DNA of 64,000 bases from Aureimonas sp. AU22 (GTDB taxonomy: Bacteria; Pseudomonadota; Alphaproteobacteria; Rhizobiales; Rhizobiaceae), in the NCBI RefSeq assembly GCF_001463745.1, contig NZ_BBWJ01000030.1:1-64000 (forward strand), written 5' to 3'. Numbering within the stretch: the stretch's first letter is position 1; the number at the start of each line of letters is the position of its first letter. The position numbers were made by a program, and so were the translations under genes. This document shows positions 19,710-29,827 of the stretch, in pieces. A model generated the notes under the pieces. That model did not search any database. It had not been told where the DNA came from and worked only from the letters and a program-made list of their open reading frames with translations.

Positions 19710-20648
19710 TCAACCTCCTATGAACATTCCCGCCGTCGCGCGCACGAAAATGCCGGCAGAAGCTCCAACTGCTGCAACAACCCAGAGCTTAGCCACGCGG
19801 CTACCAGCCGTGGTTAGGATGGCAATGCCCGGCAGATCCAACGGATGGACGAGCCAGTCCGCCGCACGATTGACAAACGCTGCGTCGATCGTGCCGGCCG
19901 CCTCCTGCGTGGCCATGGCGCCTAACGCTGCGACGCCGCCGCCGAGATACTTACTCAACGTAGGTGCGATGAGACGCGGATCGATCCCGAGCCAATGCAG
20001 GGTCGACGAGAGCAGCCAGTCAAGGCCATCGAGCCCACCGAAGGCCCGCACGCCGGCGATGATGCTCAGCGAGAGGGCCATGATCGGGATTGATCCCGTG
20101 GCGATCCGAAACGCCTCGCTTCCCGCCCGGTTGATGATCGCAAGGACGCCGCGTGCATCCTCCACGGCGGCCGTCGGGACGAGCGTGTCGTCGTTTGGCC
20201 CGTCGCGGGAGAGATGGCGTGCGAAGATATGGTAGGTCAAGGTCGCCGCCACGAGACCGCCGAGCAGCGAGATCGCCATGAAGCGTCCGACGTCGAGCCC
20301 CAGCGCCGCCATGGGAAAGACGACGTTGGCCTGCCCCATCGCGAGGACCATGGCGAAGGTTGTGGCAAGATGGCGGTCCGAGGTGCCCTGCCGGTCCATG
20401 GTGGCGAGCGTGGCGACCGGCGCGGCGAAGCTCACGAAGCTGACCTGCAGAAGAGCGATGATGCTGAGCCCCGTCAGGCCGAACGGGCGAAGGACCGGGG
20501 CGAGAAGCCGCGTCAGCGCGTCGAGCAGGCTCGCCGCCTCCGCCAGCCGCATGATCGACAGCATGACGACCATGACCGGCAACAGCGTGAAGAGGCAAAG
20601 CTCCACCGCCGAGCGCCCGGCGGCCATGATGGTGCCGATGATGTCCAT
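19710..20648 (-). CDS. Nucleoside-recognition (Gate) domain membrane protein
   Basis: A 312-residue polytopic inner-membrane protein with about seven or eight helices. The Gate/nucleoside-recognition pattern appears twice: 'GRSAVELCLFTLLPVMVVMLSIMRL' near the start and 'GSEAFRIATGSIPIMALSLSII' in the second half. Relatives include spore maturation proteins and YjiG/YjiH-type transporters, whose substrates are mostly unknown. ATG 20648 is chosen; the longer frame to 20771 overlaps the upstream SDR gene. It lies 25 bases after the SDR stop and belongs to the same minus-strand run as the amino acid importer. Confidence 0.85.
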   Translation of the reverse strand: MDIIGTIMAAGRSAVELCLFTLLPVMVVMLSIMRLAEAASLLDALTRLLAPVLRPFGLTGLSIIALLQVSFVSFAAPVATLATMDRQGTSDRHLATTFAMVLAMGQANVVFPMAALGLDVGRFMAISLLGGLVAATLTYHIFARHLSRDGPNDDTLVPTAAVEDARGVLAIINRAGSEAFRIATGSIPIMALSLSIIAGVRAFGGLDGLDWLLSSTLHWLGIDPRLIAPTLSKYLGGGVAALGAMATQEAAGTIDAAFVNRAADWLVHPLDLPGIAILTTAGSRVAKLWVVAAVGASAGIFVRATAGMFIGG

Positions 20649-20673
20649 GGCCGGTGCCGGTCGTCGCCGCGGC

Positions 20674-22278
<1,605 letters not shown>

Positions 22279-22286
<8 letters not shown>

Positions 22287-22941
22287 TCTCGAAGCCTCGC
22301 TTGGTGCCGAGCGCGCCGGCCTTCTTGACGGCGAGCTCGAGGCAGACGGTGATGGCCCAGTAGAGGGCGATGACGACGACGAAGGCCTCGGTCGGGATGA
22401 AGTACTGGGCCTGGAGCGCGTTCGCGGCCGCCGTCAGCTCCTGCACTGTGATGATGGCGAGGAAGGACGTGTCCTTCAGCGCATAGATCAGCTGGTTGCC
22501 GATCATCGGCCGTGTGCGCAGAAGGAGCTGCGGCAGGACGATGCGCAGGAACGTCTTGTGCGGCGGTAAGCCGTAGGCCTTGGCCGCTTCCACCGTTCCC
22601 GGCGGCAGCACCAGGCGGGCGCCGCGCAGGATCTCCGCGAAATAAGCGCCGTGATAGATCGTCATGGCGAGAAGGCCGGCGGTCACGGCCGACATGCGCA
22701 GTCCGAGCTGCGGCAGGCCGTAGTACAGGAGATAGGCCAGCACGAGGAAAGGCAGGGCGCGCATCCCGTTGACATAGCCGCGCAGCGCGGCCGCCAGAGC
22801 GCCACCCCCTTCCATGCCGTAGACGATGAGGCAGCCGATCAGGAAGGCACCGACGCTGGAGAGCGCGAAGATCCACAGCGTCATCCAAAGGCCCGACAGG
22901 ATGATGTCGCGGCTTTCCCAGAGGATCGTCCATTCGGTCAT
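22279..22941 (-). CDS. Amino acid ABC transporter permease (second)
   Basis: A 220-residue polar amino acid permease with five helices. The EAA loop is visible as 'GTVEAAKAYGLPPHKTFLRIVLPQLL', and the family pattern 'GMRALPFLVLAYLLYYGLPQLG' precedes it. It overlaps the ATPase gene and lies 10 bases after the other permease, so the two are made together and form a heterodimeric membrane channel. Confidence 0.95.
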
Positions 22942-22951
22942 CGAGCGTTCC

Positions 22952-23593
22952 TCACATCGCCAGCCGGTTGGCCTTCCGCTCGGCCAGGGACTGCAGTTTG
23001 ATGAGGATGCCGATCATGATCATGTAGAGGAGCCCGGCGGCGAGGATGGGCGGCAGCGGCTGGTAGGTCACGGCGCTGATGCGGTTGGTGACGCGCGTGA
23101 GGTCCACAAGGCCGATGATGGCGATGGCCGGGCTGCTTTTGACGAGGAACGACATCTCGTTGACGAGGCCGGGAAGGCTCGTCGTGATCATCTGCGGCAG
23201 CATGATGTGCCGGAAGAAGGTCACGGGCGTCATCCCGCAGGCATAGGCCGCCTCGCGCTGCTCGCGCGAGAAGTTCAGAAAGGCGGTGCGCCAGATCTCA
23301 GCGTTGAAAGCGGTCGTGTTCAGCGTCAGCGCGAGGATCGCGGTCGTCGTCCGGTCCAGGGGCATGCCGAAGCGGGGCGCGGCCAGGAACAGGAAGAGCG
23401 CCAGCGTGACGAGCGGCGTGGCGCGCGCGAGGCTGGTATAGACGGCAAGCACTTGATCGAGCACCGGGACCCGGGCGGTGCGCAGGAGCGCCACGCCGAG
23501 GCCGAGGACGAGGCCGAGGGCGATGGCGGCGCCCGAGATCCAGAGCGTAACCCAGGCGCCTTCCAGAAGCAGTAGCCAAGCTTTTTGCGTCAT
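22952..23593 (-). CDS. Amino acid ABC transporter permease (first)
   Basis: A 213-residue polar amino acid permease. It has 'SLARATPLVTLALFLFLAAPRFG', 'TTAFNAEIWRTAFLNFSREQREAAYACGMTPVTFFRHIMLPQ' (the EAA loop) and 'FLVKSSPAIAIIGLVDLTR'. About five transmembrane helices are present. It is the first membrane component after the binding-protein gene in the operon. Specificity lies in the binding protein and cannot be told from the permease. Confidence 0.95.
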   Translation of the reverse strand: MTQKAWLLLLEGAWVTLWISGAAIALGLVLGLGVALLRTARVPVLDQVLAVYTSLARATPLVTLALFLFLAAPRFGMPLDRTTTAILALTLNTTAFNAEIWRTAFLNFSREQREAAYACGMTPVTFFRHIMLPQMITTSLPGLVNEMSFLVKSSPAIAIIGLVDLTRVTNRISAVTYQPLPPILAAGLLYMIMIGILIKLQSLAERKANRLAM

Positions 23594-23663
23594 GTGGCCC
23601 GCGATCGAAGATGGTCGTGTCCGGTGTCGGCCGCCGCGCCTGGACAGCGGGCGGCCGGCGACG

Positions 23664-24554
23664 TCAGTTCAGCTCGGCGAGCGTGTGGAACTGCTCCACA
23701 TCCTTGATCGGGTCGGTTGGAAGATTGGGAAAAGCTTCGCCGAACCACTTGGCCTGGAGCGCGGCGAGCCGGCCATTGTCGCGCACCTCCTTCATGAAGG
23801 CGGTTGCGAACTCGAGGAGTTCAGGGCTTTCCTTCGGCATCGGCCAGGCTGCGAAGCCGGCACCCGAGACGGCGATGCCCTTCTCGAAGGCGTCGCCCTT
23901 GGTCTTGACGAGGTCGTTAATCGAGATCAGCGCGTTGATGACGTAGTCGAGGCGCTCGTTGGCGAGGTCGGCATAGGCTTCCGGATAGGACTGGTACTCG
24001 ACCACCTCGCCGATTTCGCAGTTCTTGTCCGCCATCATCTTCTTGAGCTCGGGCAGCCGCGCGAGGAGTGCACTGCCGGCCTGGAGCCCGACGGTCTTCC
24101 CGCACAGGCTGGCGATGTCTCCGATCCGGTCGTCGCCCTTGCGCTTGACGTAGTAGTGCTGAGCGGAGGCGAAGGGCGGGGCGAAATTGAAGACGCGAAG
24201 CCGGTCGTCCGTGACGAGCGCACCGGTGAAGGCCATGTCGTACTGGCCGGACGAGACCGAGGCCAGGAGGCCGGTCCAGGGCAGGATCTCCTGCTTGACC
24301 TCGAAACCCTGTTTCTTGGCGAACGCCTGCAGGTCCTCGAGGAGTTCCTTGTGGAAGCCCTCCGGCTGGCCGTCGACGATGAAGTTGAACGGAGCGTAGT
24401 CGTCCTCTGTCGCGACCGTCATAACGCCCTTGGCCTTGATGTCGGCCATGTCGGCCTGGGCGGCGGACAGGGACGACACGAGTGCGCCGGCCAAGGCGAG
24501 GCCGTGCAGGAGATTGATCGGCTTCACGGCCTTGGCCATCGTCGTCATGCGCAT
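23664..24554 (-). CDS. Periplasmic amino acid-binding protein (SBP family 3)
   Basis: A 296-residue precursor with signal peptide ('MAKAVKPINLLHGLALAGAL', cleavage near SAAQA) and the family 3 fold. 'GVMTVATEDDYAPFNFIVDGQPEGFHKEL' and 'DYDMAFTG'-like 'QYDMAFTGALVTDDR' are clear. It has two cysteines, in 'ASLCGKTVG' and 'DKNCEIGE', a pair often joined in this family. The start at 24554 has AGGAG at six bases; the longer frame to 24758 crosses the operator region and is rejected. It delivers its ligand to the permeases downstream. The ligand is unknown; the context points to an amino acid or amine that needs transamination. Confidence 0.93.
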   Translation of the reverse strand: MRMTTMAKAVKPINLLHGLALAGALVSSLSAAQADMADIKAKGVMTVATEDDYAPFNFIVDGQPEGFHKELLEDLQAFAKKQGFEVKQEILPWTGLLASVSSGQYDMAFTGALVTDDRLRVFNFAPPFASAQHYYVKRKGDDRIGDIASLCGKTVGLQAGSALLARLPELKKMMADKNCEIGEVVEYQSYPEAYADLANERLDYVINALISINDLVKTKGDAFEKGIAVSGAGFAAWPMPKESPELLEFATAFMKEVRDNGRLAALQAKWFGEAFPNLPTDPIKDVEQFHTLAELN

Positions 24555-24654
24555 CGGAGGCTCCTGTTGTTCGAAACGCTCTCGGCGAAAAGCGCGGCCT
24601 GTGGGCCTGATTGCTGCCGGAATGGGCGGATCATAGGAATGCCTATTCCGGCAG

Positions 24655-24666
24655 CGATAGGACCAG
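24655..24666 (-). promoter_or_regulatory. Candidate MocR operator, inverted copy
   Basis: CGATAGGACCAG, the exact reverse complement of the box at 24771-24782; the identity extends to GCGATAGGACCAGTTT. A partial copy (ATAGGAATG) lies 24 bases to the left. It is placed about 100 bases upstream of the binding-protein gene. Confidence 0.65.
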
Positions 24667-24748
24667 TTTTGCAGCGCGCTCGTGTCAGCGTGCGCTGCAC
24701 GATCCGAGCCCCCGCCGTCACAGGCCTCTCGCAATTTCAGTGGGTTGC

Positions 24749-24782
24749 CTGGTCCCATCGGTAGGCGAAACTGGTCCTATCG
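24749..24782 (+). promoter_or_regulatory. Candidate MocR operator, direct repeat pair
   Basis: CTGGTCCCATCG (24749-24760) and CTGGTCCTATCG (24771-24782) are direct repeats 22 bases apart, two helical turns. MocR regulators such as TauR bind directly repeated CTGGAC/CTGGTCC-like boxes, so this is the expected operator architecture. Confidence 0.7.
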
Positions 24783-25089
24783 CGCCACAAAAATCCGCTC
24801 CTAGGATCGCGAACGGCCGGTGACGGACCCTTGGGAACGGGGATCGCCGCGCCCCAGATCACGTCCCTAAGGGGACCTCAGGACCTGACCCATGCGCACT
24901 GCATATTCTGCAGACAGCCTGGGCGCCTCCACGTCAGGGGCGCCGTCGCGCCGCTGCCCGACCCTTCGGCGGACCCGTGATGTGGACCGCCTTTCGCGCC
25001 GCCGCCGCGTGCCGAACGGGACGGCCCGTGTCGGGCTGTCTGGCGTGGATTTTGCATGGGATTCCGTCGCATGTGCTGCGGAGACCCAG

Positions 25090-26583
25090 ATGATCGACCA
25101 CTTCCTTCCCGTCCGTTTCGAGCTGGGGCGCGGGTTGCAGGAACAGCTGCGCGAGGCGCTGGTCTCGGCCATCCTCGGCGGCGGCTTTCCGGCCGGCGAG
25201 CCCTTGCCCTCGTGCCGCAAGCTGGCGGACCAGCTGCGAGTCTCCCGCAACACCGTGAACCTCGTCTACGAAAGCCTTCTCGACAGCGGCTACATCGTCA
25301 GCCAGCCGCGCCGCGGCTTCTTCCTGCATCCCGCCTATGCCGAGGGACGGGCTTCCATGCCAATGGGCCAGGCCCCCGAGGATGGCGAGAACGCCGGGGT
25401 GGAGGCAGGCGACGCCGGTGCGCCCGACTGGGAGCGGCGCTTCAAGCTCCGGCCGGGCATGACGTCCGGCGTCTTCCGGCCGCAGGACTGGGCGCGCTTC
25501 CCCTATCCCTTCGTCTACGGCCAGCCGATGCGCGATCTGTTTCCGCTGGAGCGCTGGCGCGAGGCCTCGCGCAAGGCGCTGCGCCGCGAGACCGCGCCCT
25601 GCTGGCTGCACGACCGGTTCGACCGGGACGACGACATGCTGGTGGAGCAACTGCGCACCCGCGTCCTCCCCAAGCGCGGCATCTGGGCCAAGCCCAACGA
25701 GATCTTGGTCACGTTGGGCTCGCAGAACGCGCTCTATCTCATCGCCGCACTTCTGATGAACCGCCAGACGCGCGTGGCAATGGAGACGCCGGGCTTTCGC
25801 GACGCGCTCTCGATCTTTGAGCTGCACGGCGCCGACGTGCAGCTCCATCCGATCGACGAAGAAGGCATCGTGCTCGCGCCGCGGATGGCCGAGTGCGACT
25901 ATGTCTACCTCACGCCCAGCCATCAGGTGCCCACGGGCATCGTCATGAGCGTCGTGCGTCGCGACCGGCTGATGGACGGCATCCGGCGCAACGACCAGAT
26001 ACTGATCGAGGACGACTACGACGCCGAACTCAACCTCGACCGCGACGCGCTCCCCGCCATCAAGGCGGGCGATGCGGGCGGGCGCGTCATCTATCTCAGC
26101 AGCCTGTCCAAGCCCTTCTCGCCGGGCCTGCGCCTCGGCTATCTCGTGGCCGACGCGGACCTCGTCGACGAGCTGCGCTCACTGCGCCGGTTGATGTACC
26201 GCCATCCGCCGCTCAACAACCAGCGCATGATGGCCGAGTTTCTGGCGCAGGGCTATTACGACGCGCATCTGCGATCGTTCCGCGCCGAACACGCCCGCCG
26301 GCGCGACCTCCTGCATGGGGCGCTCTCGCGCGACCTCGACGCCTGCCGCCAGATCGGCTCGCCAACCGCCAGCGCCTTCTGGCTCGCGGCGCCGGGCGCC
26401 ACCGACACGCGCAAGCTCGCCTGGGCGGCCGCGCGCCAGGGCGTCGTCTTCGAATACGGCGAGCAGTTCTTCTTCGAGGGCTCGGCCCCCACGAATTTCA
26501 TGCGCCTCGGCTTCAACGCCATCGAGGCCGAGCGCATCGGCAAGGGGGTCGAGCTGCTGGCCCGGTGTCTCGACCGGATCTGA
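25090..26583 (+). CDS. MocR/PdxR-family regulator (GntR winged helix fused to aminotransferase domain)
   Basis: A 497-residue MocR-type regulator. Residues 13-80 are a GntR winged helix ('LREALVSAILGGGFPAGEPLPSCRKLADQLRVSRNTVNLVYESLLDSGYI'). Residues 150-497 are a fold-type I aminotransferase-like domain with 'LIEDDYDAEL' and the PLP Lys near 341 in 'SSLSKPFSPGLRLGY'. Such proteins use PLP as effector or sense an amino compound through it. ATG 25090 has CGGAGA upstream; longer starts are possible. It is divergent from the ABC importer and precedes the aldolase and aminotransferase genes, so it probably controls both arms through the CTGGTCC repeats. Confidence 0.93.
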   Translation: MIDHFLPVRFELGRGLQEQLREALVSAILGGGFPAGEPLPSCRKLADQLRVSRNTVNLVYESLLDSGYIVSQPRRGFFLHPAYAEGRASMPMGQAPEDGENAGVEAGDAGAPDWERRFKLRPGMTSGVFRPQDWARFPYPFVYGQPMRDLFPLERWREASRKALRRETAPCWLHDRFDRDDDMLVEQLRTRVLPKRGIWAKPNEILVTLGSQNALYLIAALLMNRQTRVAMETPGFRDALSIFELHGADVQLHPIDEEGIVLAPRMAECDYVYLTPSHQVPTGIVMSVVRRDRLMDGIRRNDQILIEDDYDAELNLDRDALPAIKAGDAGGRVIYLSSLSKPFSPGLRLGYLVADADLVDELRSLRRLMYRHPPLNNQRMMAEFLAQGYYDAHLRSFRAEHARRRDLLHGALSRDLDACRQIGSPTASAFWLAAPGATDTRKLAWAAARQGVVFEYGEQFFFEGSAPTNFMRLGFNAIEAERIGKGVELLARCLDRI

Positions 26584-26700
26584 TCCTCCGACCGGGCGCG
26601 CCGTCCGAGCCCGTCCGCACCCGATCGCCGCCGGACCGACCGTCCGGCGAAGGACGCCCCGCGTCCGCTCCGTCCAACGCCTGAGAGGAGACCACCCACC

Positions 26701-27492
26701 TTGGCCCACGAATTCACCGTTCAATCCGGCGCCCCCGCGGTGCTCCGCAACCAGTCGCTGGACACCGACGCCGTGCGCCAGACACGGATTGATCTGGCCG
26801 CCTGCTTCCGCATGGCCGCCCGGCTTGGGCTGCAGGAGGGCATCTGCAACCACTTCTCCGCCCTCGTGCCCGGCCATGACGACCTCTTCCTCGTTAATCC
26901 CTATGGTTGGGCCTTCGCGGAGATCAGCGCGTCCAAGCTCCTGATCTGCGATTTCGAGGGCCGCGTGATTGCGGGGGAGGGCCAGCCGGAGGCGACGGCC
27001 TTCTACATCCATGCCCCGTTGCACCGGGCGCTGCCGCGCGCGACGGCCGCCTTCCACACGCACATGCCCTATGCGACCGCGCTCGCCATGACCGAAGGGC
27101 CGCCGCTCGTCTGGGCCGGGCAGACGGCCCTCAAGTTTTACGGCCGCACCGCCGTCGACGAGGACTACAACGGCCTCGCGCTCGACGAGAGCGAGGGCCG
27201 GCGCATCGCCGGAACGATCGGCGCGGCCGACATCGTCTTCATGAAGAACCATGGCGTCATGGTGCTTGGCCCCACGATCGCCGAGGCTTTCGACGACCTC
27301 TATTACCTAGAGCGCGCCGCCGAGGCGCAGGTAAAGGCTCTGTCCACCGGCCGCCCGCTGAAGCCCATCGAACCCGCTGTCGCCGAGCGGGCCTACCGCC
27401 AGATGCGCGAGGGCGACCCGGAAAGCGCGCGGCTGCATCTCGAAAGTGCCAAGCGCCAACTCGCGCGCTCCGAACCCGATTTCATGCACTGA
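26701..27492 (+). CDS. Class II aldolase/adducin-family protein
   Basis: A 263-residue protein of the class II aldolase/adducin fold. Motifs are 'CNHFSALVPGHDDLFLVNPYGWAFAEISASKLL', the metal-binding H-x-H in 'AAFHTHMPYATAL', and 'KNHGVMVLGPTIAEAFDDLYYLERAAEAQ'. Enzymes of this fold cleave or isomerise hydroxy-carbonyl compounds with a divalent metal. The start is TTG 26701, with AGGAG upstream; the next ATG would remove conserved sequence. It lies between the MocR regulator and the aminotransferase, 41 bases from the latter, in an apparent catabolic operon. Confidence 0.9.
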   Translation: MAHEFTVQSGAPAVLRNQSLDTDAVRQTRIDLAACFRMAARLGLQEGICNHFSALVPGHDDLFLVNPYGWAFAEISASKLLICDFEGRVIAGEGQPEATAFYIHAPLHRALPRATAAFHTHMPYATALAMTEGPPLVWAGQTALKFYGRTAVDEDYNGLALDESEGRRIAGTIGAADIVFMKNHGVMVLGPTIAEAFDDLYYLERAAEAQVKALSTGRPLKPIEPAVAERAYRQMREGDPESARLHLESAKRQLARSEPDFMH

Positions 27493-27533
27493 TCCCCGAT
27501 ACGATCCCTTCCCCCGACCGAAAGAGGCCTGCC

Positions 27534-28910
27534 ATGAACGCCGTTCCCCAGCCCAACGACATGCGCCCTGTCATCGAAGCCGACCGCCGGCATGTCTGGC
27601 ACCACATGCTTCAGCACAAACCGCTGGAGACCAACGATCCGCGCATCATCGTGGCGGGCAAGGGGCTGAAGGTCTGGGACGCGGCGGGGCGCGAATATAT
27701 CGACGCGCTGTCGGGCGGCGTCTGGACGGTGAATGTCGGCTACGGCCGCGCGTCGATCGCCGATGCCGTGCGCGACCAGCTCGTGCGCATGAACTACTTC
27801 GCCCAGTCGGCCGGCTCGGTTCCGGCCGCACGCTTCGCCGAGAAGCTCTTGGAGAAGATGCCGGGCCTGTCGCGCGTTTACTTCAACAACTCGGGCTCGG
27901 AGGCCAACGAGAAGGTCTTCAAGATGGTGCGCCAGATCGCGCAGCGCCATCATGGCGGCAACAAGTGGAAGATCCTCTACCGTGAGCGCGATTATCACGG
28001 CACCACAATCGGCACGCTCGCCGCGGGCGGACAGCCCGAGCGCGCGGCCATGTACGGGCCCTATCCCGACGGCTTCGTCATGGTTCCCCACTGCATGGAG
28101 TACCGCAAGCAGTGGGAAGCTGAGAACTACGGCGAGCGCGCCGCCGATGCCATCGAGGAGGTGATCTTGCGCGAGGGGCCGGAGACCGTCGGCCTCCTGT
28201 GCCTCGAGCCGATCACAGCGGGCGGCGGGGTCATCGTGCCGCCGAAGGGCTACTGGGAGCGGGTGGAGGAAATCTGCCGGAAATACGACATCCTCCTACA
28301 TATCGACGAGGTCGTCTGCGGCCTCGGGCGCACCGGCACCTGGTTCGGCTACCAGAACTTCGGCATCCAGCCCGATTTCGTCACGATGGCCAAGGGTGTC
28401 GCGTCCGGCTACGCCGCGATCTCCTGCACCGTGACGACGGAAGCCGTGTTCGAGATGTTCAAGGACAGCGCCGATCCGATGGCGCACTTCCGCGACATCT
28501 CGACCTTCGGCGGCTGCGCTGGCGGGCCGGCGGCGGCACTCGAAAACATGCGCATCATCGAGGACGAGCATCTTCTCGACAACTGCCTCATCATGGGCGC
28601 GCGCCTGCGGGCAAACCTCGAAGCGTTGAAGGATAAGCACGCCGTAATCGGCGACGTGCGCGGCATGGGCCTCTTCCAGGGCGCAGAACTGGTGAAAGAC
28701 CGTGCCACCAAGGAGCCGGTGGACGAAAAAAGCGTAGCTCGGGTGATCGCCGAAACCACGGCGCGCGGCGTCATGATCGGCGCGTCCAACCGCTCAGTAC
28801 CTGGGCTCAATAATGTCCTTTGCCTAGCCCCTGCGCTCGTCGCTAGTGCGACCGAAATTGACACCATCACCGCAGCCATCGACGGAGCACTTACTGTCGT
28901 CTTCGCCTAG
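27534..28910 (+). CDS. Class III aminotransferase, taurine-pyruvate aminotransferase-like
   Basis: A 458-residue PLP-dependent omega-aminotransferase. Family landmarks are 'DALSGGVWTVNVGYG', 'NNSGSEANEKVFKMVRQ', 'ERDYHGTTIGTLAAGG', 'HIDEVVCGLGRTGTWFGYQ' and the PLP Lys near 287 in 'TMAKGVASGYAA'. The N-terminal 'DRRHVWHHMLQHKP' and overall pattern recall taurine-pyruvate aminotransferases, but no sulfoacetaldehyde enzyme or TauABC importer is in the window, so the amino donor is open. ATG 27534 has AGAGG upstream. The enzyme probably removes the amino group from the compound brought in by the neighbouring ABC system. Confidence 0.9.
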   Translation: MNAVPQPNDMRPVIEADRRHVWHHMLQHKPLETNDPRIIVAGKGLKVWDAAGREYIDALSGGVWTVNVGYGRASIADAVRDQLVRMNYFAQSAGSVPAARFAEKLLEKMPGLSRVYFNNSGSEANEKVFKMVRQIAQRHHGGNKWKILYRERDYHGTTIGTLAAGGQPERAAMYGPYPDGFVMVPHCMEYRKQWEAENYGERAADAIEEVILREGPETVGLLCLEPITAGGGVIVPPKGYWERVEEICRKYDILLHIDEVVCGLGRTGTWFGYQNFGIQPDFVTMAKGVASGYAAISCTVTTEAVFEMFKDSADPMAHFRDISTFGGCAGGPAAALENMRIIEDEHLLDNCLIMGARLRANLEALKDKHAVIGDVRGMGLFQGAELVKDRATKEPVDEKSVARVIAETTARGVMIGASNRSVPGLNNVLCLAPALVASATEIDTITAAIDGALTVVFA

Positions 28911-29384
28911 TTGTTGATTGGCTGGCCGATGCGGTCGCGTGCGTCTGGCCAGCCACCCATCCGCAATGAAATCACGATGAATGTAGCCGGATGCAACAGT
29001 CAGCATCGCTCAATTCGAATTCGCTTTGGGGCCGTTAGCGGTCGTCCCGGCGAAGGACTGGGAGTGGCAGCTTTCGTCCCAATACCAGTCGATCTGACAG
29101 CCGCTCGGAGCTCATGTCATGAACGGCAGGTTTCAGGATCGCGCGGGATCAGCTTGAACGGCTGAAATGGGCGCAAAGCTGCCACTTTGAGAATAAGGTA
29201 GACCAAACGTTAACCACTAACACAACTCAGCGTGCCCGGAGCTGGTTCAGCCGTCGATGCGTGTTATGTTGCTGGATGCAGGTCCATGTCCTGCCGGCGC
29301 ACCACGCCGTTCACTGGCGATCGCCAAGGGGTTAGCGGCCCCGAGGCGATCTGACCGCAACGAAGCTTGTAAGGAGCATTCGCC
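28911..29384. other. Intergenic region with possible repeat remnants
   Basis: About 470 bases without a supportable gene. The stretch near 29033-29085 (GTTAGCGGTCGTCCCGG then GGCAGCTTTCGTCCC) resembles the dispersed GTCCGCTT-type repeats. No terminator with a T-run follows the aminotransferase gene. Confidence 0.4.
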
Positions 29385-29570
29385 ATGGCTGACGCCATTT
29401 ACGCCGCGCCTCTGCGCGCAATCAATCCCGCATCGGAAACGAAGCTGACCCCGGGCTGGTCCCACGCCGATGCCGATCCGGCCGTCGGCGCGCCGCCCGC
29501 TGTCGGTCGCGGTTTCATGACCGCCGGCTCGCCGGACGCACCGAGCCCGTCCGTGGCACAGATCGGCTAG
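29385..29570 (+). CDS. Possible small peptide gene, 61 aa
   Basis: A 61-residue frame preceded by an excellent ribosome site (AAGGAG eight bases before ATG). The product is Ala/Pro/Gly-rich with no transmembrane helix ('MADAIYAAPLRAINPASE'). No family is recognised. The ribosome site is the only strong support; the composition could equally be chance in GC-rich DNA. Confidence 0.4.
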   Translation: MADAIYAAPLRAINPASETKLTPGWSHADADPAVGAPPAVGRGFMTAGSPDAPSPSVAQIG

Positions 29571-29827
29571 CGCCAGCGCGCGACCGCAGGCCACTTCGTC
29601 CGACCGACACCCCACCGACTGATCCCGCGAACGCAGGTCGCCTTGCGCTGCGCCGTCACCCCCTGCGGGTGCTCGCGCCCGCTCGTCCGCTCGCGCCGCG
29701 ATCAGGCCGTGGTGTCCGTCCCGCTTCGTCCGATTGATCGCGCAGGCCCACCGTGCCTGACGCGCGGAGACATCCCTTGTCCGTACGTATCACCCCCACC
29801 GGAGCATCCCCGCTCCAGCGCGTTCCC

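Larger units (their letters stand above)
24555..25089. promoter_or_regulatory. Divergent control region between importer operon and MocR gene
   Basis: A spacer of about 535 bases holding the operator repeats listed separately. Promoters for both arms must lie here. A short frame continues the MocR gene upstream to 24892, but its composition (Arg/Ser-rich) looks non-coding. Confidence 0.6.
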
